Source: Prevotella sp.
Lineage (GTDB): Bacteria > Bacillota > Clostridia > Oscillospirales > Ruminococcaceae
Length of the DNA stretch: 64,000 bases
NCBI GenBank assembly: GCA_023663025.1
Contig: JAMPIC010000002.1
Location: forward strand, 86,739-150,738
Direction of reading: 5' to 3'
In this document: positions 24,332-33,083 of the stretch, piece after piece
Numbering within the stretch: the stretch's first letter is position 1
Layout of the letters: every line of letters starts with the position of its first letter
Notes under the pieces: model-generated
The model's input: only the letters and a program-made list of their open reading frames with translations
Database searches by the model: none
Told to the model about the DNA's origin: nothing
Program-made: the position numbers and the translations under genes

Positions 24332-26215
24332 TCAGTATCCGCGTTTATCCATCGTCCTTACCAGATAAACAAATTCGTTTTTGTATTCGTCGCCCGAACA
24401 GTCAACACCCTCCAGCAGTGAGAGTATCTGTCCGCAGCTTGACGTGCCTTTGTATTCGCTGCCCCTGAGCGTCATTCCGAACTCGGCTGCCGCGGCGGCG
24501 AACGTCATATTGTCGGACATCTTCGCGCTGTAGTTCTCTGCGGTGACGGGGACGGACATCAGCCTGCTCGTATCCCCGTCAGGCTGCTTGTAGCGCAGGG
24601 AGACCGTCAGAAGCTCGTTTTTGTTTTCCGTGACCGTGTTCTGCTGATATTTCAGCTCCGTTCCGGGGAGGGACGTTCCGCTTTCGTTCAGAAGCAGCTC
24701 ATACAGCGCGGTAACGGTGTGACCCGCTCCGATCTCGCCCGCGTCCTTGGTATCGTCGGCGAAATCCTCGTCGGCGAGAGCGCGGTTCTCATAGCCGATC
24801 AGGCGGTATCCCAAAACGTTTGCGGGATTGAATTCCACCTGTATTTTCACGTCCTTGGCAACGGTGTAGAGCGTGCCGCTCATTTCCTCCACAAGGACTT
24901 TTTTCGCTTCAAGCTCGCTGTCGATGTAGGAATAGTTTCCGTTGCCGTGATCCGCCAGAGCTTCCATGCGGTTGTCCTTGACGTTGCCCGTACCGAAGCC
25001 CAGCACCGACAGGAACACGCCCGATTCACGCTTTTCCTCGATAAGCCGCGTAAGCTCCTCCTCGCTTGACAGACCCACGTTCAGATCGCCGTCCGTAGCG
25101 AGCAGCACGCGGTTGTTGCCGTTTTTGATGAAGTATTTTTCCGCAAGCTCATAGGCGCGGTTTATTCCCGCCTCGCCGTAGGTAGAGCCGCCCGCTTCAA
25201 GGCTGTTTATCGCATCCTTGATCTTTTTCCTGTCCGCGCCGCTTGTGCCTTTCAGGACTACCTTTTCCTCGCCCGCGTATGTAACTATGGAAATGCGGTC
25301 GTCCTCGCCAAGGGTATCGGTCAGCATGGAGAACGCTTTCTGCACCAGCGGCAGCTTATCCTCCGAGAACATAGACCCGCTCACGTCTATCAGGAACACC
25401 AGATTGAGGGGTTCGCGCTCCTCTTTTCGGATATCCTCCGCTTTCAGACCCACCAGCATAAGCTTTGTCTCGCTGTTCCAGGGACAGTCGGAAAGCTCAG
25501 CCGTCACGGAAAACGGATCGTCGGTCGTCGGCTGAGGATAGCTGTAGTCGAAGTAGTTGATGAATTCCTCAATACGCACAGCGTCGGGGTTGACGTAGCC
25601 GCCCTCCTGTATCATGCGGCGGATATTGGCGTAAGAAGCCGTATCCACGTCTATCGAAAAGGTGGACAGCGGGTTTGCCGCCACGGACTTATAGCCGCTT
25701 TCCTCAATGCCGTTGTACTCCTCCGTGTTGAAAAAAGAGGGAGACAGTGCCGTTGTTTCCGCCGCCGTTTCCCAAACGCCAATTCCGTTGGCACTTGCCG
25801 TCGGGTAGGTATCGTCCGCGTTTTTTTCCAAACCTTCAACGCCCACTATGCCACCGTCCGCCGCGGGAGCTGCAAAAGCTTCATCGGCATCGTCGGCAGC
25901 AACGCCATGTTGACGACGGTGTTCCTCGGCTATTGGGTCGGCTTCAACGCCCACTACGCCGCCGTCCGCTGCGGGAGCTTCGTCGGCAACGCCCACCGCG
26001 CCGCCGTCTACGGTAATTCCCCTATCGGCGTTCGGCTCGAACATCTGAAGATTTCCGGCGTTGCCGTCCTCGCCGGCATAATAGCTGTCATCGCCGCCGT
26101 TGTAGTATTCACCGTCCGACGCGCCCGAACTGTCGGCGCTGCTGCACGCGGAAAGCATTCCCGCCGCAGTAAGAACCGCCGCTGCCGCGCATAAAAATCT
26201 TTTGCACTTTTTCAT
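24332..26215 (-). CDS. VWA-domain lipoprotein (YfbK-like)
   Basis: 627 aa. Lipobox LSAC (Cys24). An acidic low-complexity stretch (~30-150) holds repeated DGGxVGV units. The YfbK N-terminal domain (~165-260) includes NPLSTFSIDVDTASYANIRR. The von Willebrand A domain (~270-445) carries MIDAS DVSGSM, TYGEAGINRAYELA and ATDGDLNVG. The C-terminal DUF3520-type region is ~450-627. This family is widespread as surface lipoproteins with unknown partners; the MIDAS is complete, so it can bind metal and protein ligand. A TAAGGAGGT ribosome site overlaps the stop of the serpin gene, so it is the last gene of the sigma/anti-sigma/serpin operon and probably part of the same response. Confidence 0.88.
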   Translation of the reverse strand: MKKCKRFLCAAAAVLTAAGMLSACSSADSSGASDGEYYNGGDDSYYAGEDGNAGNLQMFEPNADRGITVDGGAVGVADEAPAADGGVVGVEADPIAEEHRRQHGVAADDADEAFAAPAADGGIVGVEGLEKNADDTYPTASANGIGVWETAAETTALSPSFFNTEEYNGIEESGYKSVAANPLSTFSIDVDTASYANIRRMIQEGGYVNPDAVRIEEFINYFDYSYPQPTTDDPFSVTAELSDCPWNSETKLMLVGLKAEDIRKEEREPLNLVFLIDVSGSMFSEDKLPLVQKAFSMLTDTLGEDDRISIVTYAGEEKVVLKGTSGADRKKIKDAINSLEAGGSTYGEAGINRAYELAEKYFIKNGNNRVLLATDGDLNVGLSSEEELTRLIEEKRESGVFLSVLGFGTGNVKDNRMEALADHGNGNYSYIDSELEAKKVLVEEMSGTLYTVAKDVKIQVEFNPANVLGYRLIGYENRALADEDFADDTKDAGEIGAGHTVTALYELLLNESGTSLPGTELKYQQNTVTENKNELLTVSLRYKQPDGDTSRLMSVPVTAENYSAKMSDNMTFAAAAAEFGMTLRGSEYKGTSSCGQILSLLEGVDCSGDEYKNEFVYLVRTMDKRGY

Positions 26216-26227
26216 AACAGTACCTCC

Positions 26228-27422
26228 TTAAATGTCCTGCATAACGCCCATGAAAAGCGTTTCGCCGGAAGATGTTTTTATTTCGTACAGAAACGGTCTG
26301 TCGACCGTAAACTCTATGGGTTCGTCTGCGGGAATTACCCCTCCCTCGTCTACGCTTACAAGCGTGGCGGCGGCGGCTTCCGTGCCGTTTTCGTTGCAGA
26401 CTATTTTCGCCGCCTGTATTATTTGGGAAATGTACAGGTTCTCGCCGCCGTCCGTCATCTCTCCGAAAGCCGCCGAAGAACCGAACGCTTTCCGAACGCC
26501 GAGACGTTCAAGCATTTCCTTCAGCGATCCGCCGCTTTCGCACTCGAATTTGGGCAGCGACAGCGCAACGTCTCTGACTTCATATTCCGCCTCAAACTCG
26601 GCGTTAAGTTCGTCTGCGGTCATATCCGCGATAAGGTCGGCGATTTGGACGTTCCCGTCCAGCGGCAGATACACCCGCATATACGAACCGTCGCTGTAGA
26701 ACAGCACTGCCGATTTCAGCTTCTTTCCCTCGCCGTACCCGAAACGCTCCGTCAGGAACATTGCAGGGACTTGCGCCGTGCCGCTCTTTCCGTGGAAATC
26801 CGTGTCGCGCGTGAAATACTCGTCAAACTTCAAAAGCCAATCGTTTTTGAAGTACAGCGCGTTCACCAGCGCAAGCCGCGCGTTGTCGGAAAGCGGTTCC
26901 TTCAACAGCTCGGGTATCATTCCTTTAGTGGTTTCGGACACACGGCTGTTGAGCTTTTCGACAAATTTTTCGGAAGTCAGATCCTCCTCAAAGCTTTCCG
27001 CAGAAAAAACCTCTTTCAGGGTATCGCCGTAACCGTCGGAAAGTCCCGCCAAACGGTCGGATATCCACACGGAATTATCCGTATCAACGGTATCGGAACC
27101 GTCAAGCTCTTTGATTATCCTGCCGCAGTCGGCGAGCATATCCTCTTTCGAGCTGTAACCGAACAAGTCCAGCAGCTCCTTTTCTGTGACCGAACCGCTG
27201 TCCGCGCCTGCGGCAGCCATGCTCAGCGCAAGCTTCGCGCTCAGAGGCGAGACGACAAAGCTGTCACGCTCTTTCAGATATTCTTTTACGAACGCCCCGT
27301 TGAAGCCGCCGAAAATCTCATCGGTTGAGTACGCCGCTTCCGCGCGGGAAACCTCGGGCGCGGCCCGCCATTATTGCAGCCGTAACGGCGGCGGTCAAAG
27401 CCGCGATTTTTTTAACCGTCAT
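26228..27422 (-). pseudogene. Secreted serpin with a single-base frameshift near the N-terminus
   Basis: ATG 27420-27422 overlaps the anti-sigma stop (ATGA) and begins a clear signal peptide (MTVKKIAALTAAVTAAIMA). The frame then runs to a stop near 27320. The remaining serpin is in the +1 frame; removing one G from the GGG at 27364-27366 (plus-strand CCC) restores a continuous ~397-aa serpin. Serpin blocks are present: FVVSPLSAKLALSMAAAG, NALYFKNDWLLKFDE, hinge GTEAAAATLVSV (small residues, as in inhibitory serpins) and DRPFLYEI near the end. Inhibitory serpins trap serine or cysteine proteases irreversibly. The single-base lesion may be a real mutation, phase variation or a sequencing error. 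Translation from an internal ATG (27220) would lack secretion. Confidence 0.85.
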
Positions 27423-28348
27423 TGTTCAGCTTCTCCTTTCAGCTCATGCCATTTTTTAACAAGGGTATCCGCGTCCGCGCCGTAGGAAAATTTCATGCGG
27501 TCGTAGAAAAAATCGTCGATCCCGTTTTGGGGATAGATAACGTCCGCCGCCGAACCGTCGTCCAGCGTGATCCAGCCGTTGTGGAAGATCATACCGCTGT
27601 CCAGAGTAATTTCTATCTGCGGGGCGTTCTCGAAAGCAAGACTGTACACCCCGCCGCTGACCGTCAAAGGCAGCAGATAGCTGCGGTTTTCGAGCATAAC
27701 GAAAGGTGTTGCGCTGTTCAGGGTAATGCTTTCGGTTTCGCCCGTGTCGGCGTTCTCGGCGGTAAGCTCGTAGCGGATCGTTTCGCCGCGGCTGTAGGCT
27801 TTATCCACATAGGCGTTGACGATAACGTCCGTATGGATCAAAACGTTTGCCTCAACGAAGAAATCGTCTCCCGAGGTCTCCCCGGACGGCGCGTTTCCCT
27901 CAAACGCCGCAGGAGCGAGATCAAGCTCCCCGTACAGAACCGTTCCGTGTGAAACGCTTTCCGCTTCGTCCGCGCCGCCGTCCATACCGTTTGCGGTCGC
28001 CGCCGCCGTGACTTCCCCAGCCTGCATATCCTGCATATCCTGCACAGCCGCGCCGTTTGAACTTGCACCCGCGTCAAACGCGCTCTCCGCCATATCGTTT
28101 TTGCTCACGCTTCCGAAAGCGATCGGAAGAATTATCAGCACAGCCGCAGCCGCCAATGCCGCGCGGAGGAAAACCTTCCGCAGACCGACGGGTCTGTTTA
28201 ACGGTTTCGAGGTAACGCCGCTTTCGTCCCCCGCGTTCTTTTCGTCAAGACCGCGCTCTATCCGCTCCCAGAGAGCGTCCATGTCGGGCGCGCTGCTGTC
28301 CGCGTGAGCCTTGTACAGTTCTTTTATCTTTTTATCGTTCAGTTTCAT
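27419..28348 (-). CDS. Membrane-spanning anti-sigma factor (predicted)
   Basis: 309 aa. N-terminal cytoplasmic helices (~1-60; KIKELYKAHADSSAPDMDALWERIERGL), a TM at ~77-97 (RAALAAAAVLIILPIAFG), then a ~210-residue extracytoplasmic domain with a beta-rich end. It overlaps the sigma gene by ATGA upstream and the serpin gene by ATGA downstream, so the three are translationally coupled. Position and topology fit an anti-sigma factor that holds the ECF sigma at the membrane. No zinc HxxxCxxC motif is seen. The function is inferred from architecture and context. Confidence 0.8.
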   Translation of the reverse strand: MKLNDKKIKELYKAHADSSAPDMDALWERIERGLDEKNAGDESGVTSKPLNRPVGLRKVFLRAALAAAAVLIILPIAFGSVSKNDMAESAFDAGASSNGAAVQDMQDMQAGEVTAAATANGMDGGADEAESVSHGTVLYGELDLAPAAFEGNAPSGETSGDDFFVEANVLIHTDVIVNAYVDKAYSRGETIRYELTAENADTGETESITLNSATPFVMLENRSYLLPLTVSGGVYSLAFENAPQIEITLDSGMIFHNGWITLDDGSAADVIYPQNGIDDFFYDRMKFSYGADADTLVKKWHELKGEAEQ

Positions 28349-28899
28349 ACCGACTGCGCCTCCCCGACAAATTTTTGCAGTTTAGACACTGCGTTTCGGT
28401 ACTTCCAGGTGACAGTACCGAGCGGCTTTCCGAGAATTGCCGCTATTTCCCTGAACGTCAGCTCGGCGAGAATGTGCATATTGACTATCTCCCGCTCGCT
28501 TTCGTCCAGAGTATCCAGAGCCTCCGCCACAGCCATATTTCCCGTGACCGTATCCTCGGCGGACGAGCCGTCCGCGATCTCCGCGTAAGTTCCCTCATCG
28601 GTACCGCCGTCAAGGGAAAGCTGCTCGCGGCTGCGTTTTTTCAGGAAATCCAGAGCCATATTTCTGGCAATCGTGACCAGCCACCGCCTGTGCTTTCCGC
28701 CGAAGCAGTAGGTGTCGGCGATACGCCACAGCTTCAGGAAAAATTCCGACGTAACGTCCTCCGCGTCGTGGCTGCTGCGGAGTATCTGATACGCGCATTG
28801 ATATATGGTTTTTCCGTATTCCTCATAAATTTCTTTCAGACCCTGCCTGTCGCCCTGCTGTATGAGCGCAATCCTGCGCTCAAACTGCCTGTCCGTCAT
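28345..28899 (-). CDS. ECF RNA polymerase sigma factor
   Basis: 184 aa. Region 2 (YEEYGKTIYQCAYQILRSSHDAEDVTSEFFLKLW, then HRRWLVTIARNMALDFLKKR) and region 4 (ESEREIVNMHILAELTFREIAAILGKPLGTVTWKYRNAVSKL) are intact. It heads an operon with anti-sigma, serpin and VWA lipoprotein. Upstream (28951-28975) is AACCG-N17-GTA, the same spacing as in front of the second serpin-linked sigma gene at 47.5 kb, suggesting autoregulation. ATG 28899 has a GAGGA-type site. Confidence 0.92.
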   Translation of the reverse strand: MTDRQFERRIALIQQGDRQGLKEIYEEYGKTIYQCAYQILRSSHDAEDVTSEFFLKLWRIADTYCFGGKHRRWLVTIARNMALDFLKKRSREQLSLDGGTDEGTYAEIADGSSAEDTVTGNMAVAEALDTLDESEREIVNMHILAELTFREIAAILGKPLGTVTWKYRNAVSKLQKFVGEAQSV

Positions 28900-28950
28900 A
28901 CCGTCCTCACCCCTTTGTGAAAGTTGAACCGCGTTTCAAATCCTTCTGAT

Positions 28951-28975
28951 TACTATACTGTTTGAAAAGGCGGTT
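28951..28975 (-). promoter_or_regulatory. Candidate ECF promoter of serpin module 1
   Basis: Minus strand AACCG (28975-28971), 17 nt, GTA (28953-28951), about 52 nt before the sigma start codon. An AAC core in the -35 is typical of ECF promoters. The identical arrangement stands before the sigma gene of serpin module 2. Confidence 0.4.
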
Positions 28976-29074
28976 TTTATGGGTATATATACTACAAATT
29001 TTTGATGGAAATTCTGTGCAATTTCAATGAATATGTACCCGTCAAACGAGTACGCTTGAACTGCTGAAAAGTAT

Positions 29075-29696
29075 AAATTGTAATTTAGCGCTAAACAAAA
29101 CGTCAGCGCCCCGCGCGGCGAAGCCGCGACTAAAAAGTTCGCCAGCCTTTCAAGGCTGCGAGTTTCCAAAGGGCAGAGCCCTTTGGTCGCGCTCCGCAGA
29201 GCGCGAAATCCCCCGCGCCCGCAGGGCGCAATTCGCCCCGAAACGGGGAAGAGGGTGAGGAATGGCGACAGCCATTCCGAGGGGGAGCGGACACGACCGC
29301 TCCCCCTTGTAACCGTTCGCGGCACAGTAACCCTTGAAAACAGTCCGGTGGACTGTTTTCAACGAGACAAAATTATGTTGGGTTTCCCGGCGTAACTATA
29401 GGTCTGTTCCGTCCAAAACGTCCCACCGGGACGTTTTGGAGATATATTTTGCCTCGTGCATGACAAAGGAGGGGCGGTCGTGTTCGCCCCTCCTCGAAAC
29501 GCTGTCGCGTTTCTCACCTCCTGCTCCGTTTCGGGGTGAATTGCGCCCTACGGGCGCGGGGAATTTCGCTCCCTGCGGGGAGCGACCAGGGGCTCTGCCC
29601 CGTGGACCTCGCAGCCTTGAAAGGCTGGCGAACTTTTTAGCCGCGGCTTCGCCGCGTGATGCGCTGTCGTTTTGTTTTTGCGCTAAATTACAATTT
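29075..29696. mobile_element. 622-bp MITE-like composite inverted-repeat element
   Basis: Terminal inverted repeats are 16/16 identical (AAATTGTAATTTAGCG at 29075-29090 and its complement at 29681-29696). Both ~200-bp arms carry the same series of small hairpins in mirror order: GCGGCGAAGCCGC, GCCTTTCAAGGC, an 8-9-bp stem around GGGCAGAGCCC, CGCCCnnnGGGCG and CCCCGAAACGGGG. The centre has two 13-bp perfect stems with 3-nt loops (29334-29362 and 29412-29440). There is no transposase and no clear target duplication. It is probably a non-autonomous mobile or structural DNA element. Confidence 0.7.
29334..29440. repeat. Twin 13-bp stems with 3-nt loops
   Basis: TTGAAAACAGTCC-GGT-complement (29334-29362) and TCCAAAACGTCCC-ACC-complement (29412-29440). 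Both are perfect and lie near the symmetry centre of the inverted-repeat element. A third of this design is at 4052-4078. Confidence 0.75.
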
Positions 29697-29754
29697 ACCG
29701 CCCCTTTAAACAAGCTAAGGCGTACCCGTTACGGATACGCCCTGCAAAATCGTC

Positions 29755-31284
29755 TTAAATTATCTTATTAAGCTCCTCAAGAAGCTTTTTCTTCGCTTCG
29801 GGACTTTGCATTCCCTTAGAGAATATGCAGTCCATACGGTAGCGGATATAGTCCTCGTAAAGCTTCGTACCGAAAACATTTTCGTTCAGCAGCTTTGTGT
29901 AGGAAGCCGCGTCCATATTGCCCGATATAACATACAGCAGCTTCTCCAGCGCCATCATCTTCTTGTCCTCGTCGGAAAGATTTTTTGACGCCTGAAGCGC
30001 GTTTATATCCACCAGAACGTTCCTCTTGTCGGAGCGGATAGTGTACCCGCCCGACTCCAGACCGCCGAAAACACGGATAATATTGGTCTTGAGCGCCGGT
30101 CCCGCAAATGGGAACATTCTCAGCGGCAAGTCCTCCTCCTTGACTTCCACATAGATAGCCTTGTCGCTTGCGGGAGCAAGGATAACCTTGTAGATGTCGG
30201 TGAACCAATAGTCCGTACCGTCCTTATAGGTAACGGGATATTTGTAGCCTTTCATATCCGTGCTGAGCGCAGAGTCAAGCACAGGCTCACGACCCGCTGT
30301 ATAGTATTCATCGTGATTGGCGGCGCACTTGTCGGAAATGATTTTGGTTATCCTTTCCACGGTAAATTCTCCCATGTCGATCTTATCCCCGTCAAGGAAT
30401 GTGCGAACGCCGTCAAAGGTATTTTTCTGCAAGTCCTCGGCAAAGCTGGAAGCGCGGATATAGTCCTTGTTGAACTTGCTCATTACGTTGACCGTAACGT
30501 CGTCGTTTATAAGACCGTCCGCCTCGTTGTAGGCGTAGCTGTCCGTCACAGCCTTTTTCAGCGCCTGTCTGAGGACGTTCTCCTCCTCCTTGTCAAGACC
30601 CGTAAAGGCAAAACGGTCGCAGACCTGCTCCATCATCACGTCGAGAGGTATCTCCCCGCCGATGTACTTGAAACGGTCGTTGTTCAGCAGCACAGCCATT
30701 TTGGGCAGTATCTTCTGCTTGGCAGTCCCGCCCGTGGCTATCTTGTTGGACATCATTCCCAGACACACGAGAAATTCCGCGTAGTCTTTCATAATATCCT
30801 GCTCGTTGAGGTAGTTGAAAAAGTACCCGTAAACATAGCCGGCGAAAAATTCTTTCAGACTGTTGAACAGGTCGGGATTTCTGCCGATCTCGGCTATGTA
30901 CTTCTCCTTGAAAGCGGCGACCTCGTTTACGGCAATGGACTTCTTTCCGCCGTTGAGAGCAACAAGCTGTTTTTCCTGACCCTTGAAAAAGAGTTTGAGG
31001 TAGGTGTTATAGCGGGGTTCTTTCGCGCCGCTGCGCTTGTCCTCGCAGAACGTCCATATAAGGAACGCCCTGTGCATATTCTTCACCGCGTCGGAGGAAC
31101 TCTCCACCAGATTTTTCACGTCGATATCCACATTCTGACCGAACTTGGAATTCTTGTTGAAATCCGCGAGAATTTTCTCGATCTCCTCCTTAAAAGCGGC
31201 ATAGGCGGGAGACTTCTCCATAAAAATTACCGAGTCCAGTATCTCCGCTCCGGCGACCGTCAAATCGAAAACGACACTCATCAT
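29755..31284 (-). CDS. Hypothetical protein, 509 aa
   Basis: Not recognised. A soluble, Lys/Asp-rich protein without signal peptide or TM. The N-terminal ~280 residues look all-helical (FKEEIEKILADFNKNSKF, long alternating helices); the middle (~300-420) has mixed strands (YKYPVTYKDGTDYWFTDIYKVIL, TNIIRVFGGLESGGYTIRSDKRNVLVDI); the C-terminus is helical. ATG ATG is present at the start; the second (31281) has better spacing to the CGGAG site. Single-gene unit between the hairpin element and pyrE. Possibly a large cytoplasmic structural or virus-response protein, but no motif supports a specific role. Confidence 0.8.
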   Translation of the reverse strand: MMSVVFDLTVAGAEILDSVIFMEKSPAYAAFKEEIEKILADFNKNSKFGQNVDIDVKNLVESSSDAVKNMHRAFLIWTFCEDKRSGAKEPRYNTYLKLFFKGQEKQLVALNGGKKSIAVNEVAAFKEKYIAEIGRNPDLFNSLKEFFAGYVYGYFFNYLNEQDIMKDYAEFLVCLGMMSNKIATGGTAKQKILPKMAVLLNNDRFKYIGGEIPLDVMMEQVCDRFAFTGLDKEEENVLRQALKKAVTDSYAYNEADGLINDDVTVNVMSKFNKDYIRASSFAEDLQKNTFDGVRTFLDGDKIDMGEFTVERITKIISDKCAANHDEYYTAGREPVLDSALSTDMKGYKYPVTYKDGTDYWFTDIYKVILAPASDKAIYVEVKEEDLPLRMFPFAGPALKTNIIRVFGGLESGGYTIRSDKRNVLVDINALQASKNLSDEDKKMMALEKLLYVISGNMDAASYTKLLNENVFGTKLYEDYIRYRMDCIFSKGMQSPEAKKKLLEELNKII

Positions 31285-31439
31285 CTGCTCCGTTTCTCAG
31301 CGGCACAAGTTTTTTTACCCCGCTCTCCCGTTCGGAATAAGGAAAAACCCCCGAAGCTTCCGTGTTTTCCCCTCTCCCGCCGAAACGGCGGTTCCCGCCC
31401 CGTCCGCCGCTGTGGACAAAAGCTTTTACGCCAAAAAAA

Positions 31440-32093
31440 TCAAACGCCGTACACCTTTCGGTATTCGATCATTTTTTCCAGATACTCGCTTCCGGGGACT
31501 ATTCCGTCCCTTACAGCGTCTATGATATCGTTCATAGTCACGATGGGGTATATATTCACGCCGAACTCTGCGCTTACCTCCTGCACCGCGGATTTATCGC
31601 CGTTCAGACCCTTTTCCATGCGGTCTACCTGTATCACCATTGCGGCGACGTTCACGTCCGCAGCCTCTTTCAGCTTGGGCATTACCTCCCGCAAAGCCTT
31701 GCCCGAGGTCATAACGTCCTCGATGATGACGACCCTTTCTCCGTCCGTGAGCTGTTTTCCCACGATGCAGCCGCCCTCGCCGTGATCCTTGGCTTCCTTG
31801 CGGTCGAAGCAGTAGTTCACGTCGATACCGAATTTACTGTGGAGAGCCACAGCCGTGGATACCGCCAGCGGTATTCCCTTATAGGCAGGACCGAACAGCG
31901 TGTCGAACTCTATGCCGTTATCATGGATACACTCGGCGTAGAACTCGCCCAGCTTCGCAAGCTGCGCGCCGGTCTTGTAGTTGCCCGAATTCATAAAATA
32001 GGGTGATATCCTGCCGCTTTTCAGGGTAAACTCCCCGAAGGTCAGCACGCCGCTGTCAGCCATAAATTTGATAAAATCCTGTTTGTAGCTCAT
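31440..32093 (-). CDS. pyrE: Orotate phosphoribosyltransferase
   Basis: 217 aa. It catalyses orotate + PRPP to OMP in pyrimidine synthesis. The PRPP-binding loop VVIIEDVMTSGKALRE is the family signature; other blocks are FTLKSGRISPYFMNSGNYKTG, TLFGPAYKGIPLAVSTAVAL and FDRKEAKDHGEGG (catalytic flexible loop with Lys and His). ATG 32093 has AAGGAG just upstream; the in-frame ATG at 32120 is too far. It stands alone, without other pyr genes nearby. The length is normal. Confidence 0.95.
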   Translation of the reverse strand: MSYKQDFIKFMADSGVLTFGEFTLKSGRISPYFMNSGNYKTGAQLAKLGEFYAECIHDNGIEFDTLFGPAYKGIPLAVSTAVALHSKFGIDVNYCFDRKEAKDHGEGGCIVGKQLTDGERVVIIEDVMTSGKALREVMPKLKEAADVNVAAMVIQVDRMEKGLNGDKSAVQEVSAEFGVNIYPIVTMNDIIDAVRDGIVPGSEYLEKMIEYRKVYGV

Positions 32094-32241
32094 TATATAA
32101 CTCCTTAACACATTTTTCATAGATATAGTTAAATTATATCACAATTACTCCCAAAAATCAACACATAAAATCATAAAAAAAATTACCGTTTTTCTGTTAA
32201 TATGCTACAATAAACGGAGGCGCGGCGCGGCAGACGCACGC

Positions 32242-32270
32242 TTGCTTTTTTTGCCGTAATGTGCTATAAT
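32242..32270 (+). promoter_or_regulatory. Sigma-A promoter for the ankyrin-like gene and trmB
   Basis: TTGCTT (32242-32247), 17 nt, TATAAT (32265-32270). The start codon at 32299 follows after ~22 nt of leader. Confidence 0.7.
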
Positions 32271-32298
32271 GTTCCAAGTACGCAACGGAGGTGTTTTT

Positions 32299-33045
32299 AT
32301 GGCGTTTATGGGATTGGTATTTGTCGGGATAGCGCTGGCTGTACTGGGAACGCTTTTGTTTTTCGCGCTGCTGTTTTTTGTGATAGGTCTGATAATCAGG
32401 AAAAAGCACAAAACTGCCTCAAAGGTATTGTTCACGCTTTCGGGGGTGAATTTTGCGGTCACTGCGGGTACTGTGATCTACGTCGTATCGCCGCACCCAA
32501 TGACCGTGGAAACGCCGGACGGCACAGCTTCTCTTAAACCGTCATGGATATCCGAATATAAGGACTGTATCGCCGAAAACGACATAGAGGGTCTGGACAG
32601 GCTCTTCGGCAAACACCCGGACATGATATACTACTACGACGTGAACCATGTTATGCCGCTGGATTATGCCATGTACAACACCAATGTGCCCATGATGAAA
32701 TGCGCTGTGGAACACGGAGCGGTTTTCGACGATCCGATAAGGTACGAACACAGGGCTTACGAATGCGGCTCGCTATGCTCGTTTTTCGGAAACCTTGACT
32801 ACCCCGATTGGGAAAGATCCGAAAGTGAGCTTCACAAAGCGGGCGTTGTTACCGACGACATTCTGGAAACGGTTCGGTTCGCCTTGGAGAACGGTGCGTC
32901 CGCAGTACATATGCCTTTCGGAAATCATACGGACGATAAAATAGGAACGCTCTATGAAAATATGAGCAATTGGGTACGGCAGGACGGCGATGTAAGTCCG
33001 AACGACGAGGAACTGCTGAAACTGATACAAGCCAATCTGCCTTGA
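32299..33045 (+). CDS. Membrane protein with ankyrin-like C-terminal domain
   Basis: 248 aa. Two N-terminal TM segments (~3-30 and ~42-62) anchor a cytoplasmic or external domain of ~185 residues. That domain has ankyrin-type helix pairs (ISEYKDCIAENDIEGLDRLF, MPLDYAMYNTNVPMMKCAVEHGAVFD, ILETVRFALENGASAVHMPF). Ankyrin repeats mediate protein contacts. GGAGG at 32286-32290 supports ATG 32299. The trmB start is 38 nt downstream, so they are probably co-transcribed. The function is unknown. Confidence 0.82.
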   Translation: MAFMGLVFVGIALAVLGTLLFFALLFFVIGLIIRKKHKTASKVLFTLSGVNFAVTAGTVIYVVSPHPMTVETPDGTASLKPSWISEYKDCIAENDIEGLDRLFGKHPDMIYYYDVNHVMPLDYAMYNTNVPMMKCAVEHGAVFDDPIRYEHRAYECGSLCSFFGNLDYPDWERSESELHKAGVVTDDILETVRFALENGASAVHMPFGNHTDDKIGTLYENMSNWVRQDGDVSPNDEELLKLIQANLP

Positions 33046-33083
33046 AAAAAAGAGTAATCGAATATATAACGGGAGAAATTTTT

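Larger units (their letters stand above)
28900..29754. other. Long non-coding region
   Basis: 855 nt between the sigma gene and an unknown gene. The left ~150 nt hold the sigma promoter region. Almost all the rest is the hairpin-rich inverted-repeat element 29075-29696. Short ORFs inside it are artefacts of its repeats. Confidence 0.7.

Noticed and set aside
29396..29713. Small ORFs inside the inverted-repeat element, including peptides with SLERLANF
   Set aside because: They arise from the mirrored arms of the hairpin element, occur in both arms, and lack ribosome sites.
30313..31785. 490-aa plus-strand open frame over the hypothetical gene and pyrE
   Set aside because: Antisense; low-complexity Val/His-rich sequence; pyrE on the other strand is certain.
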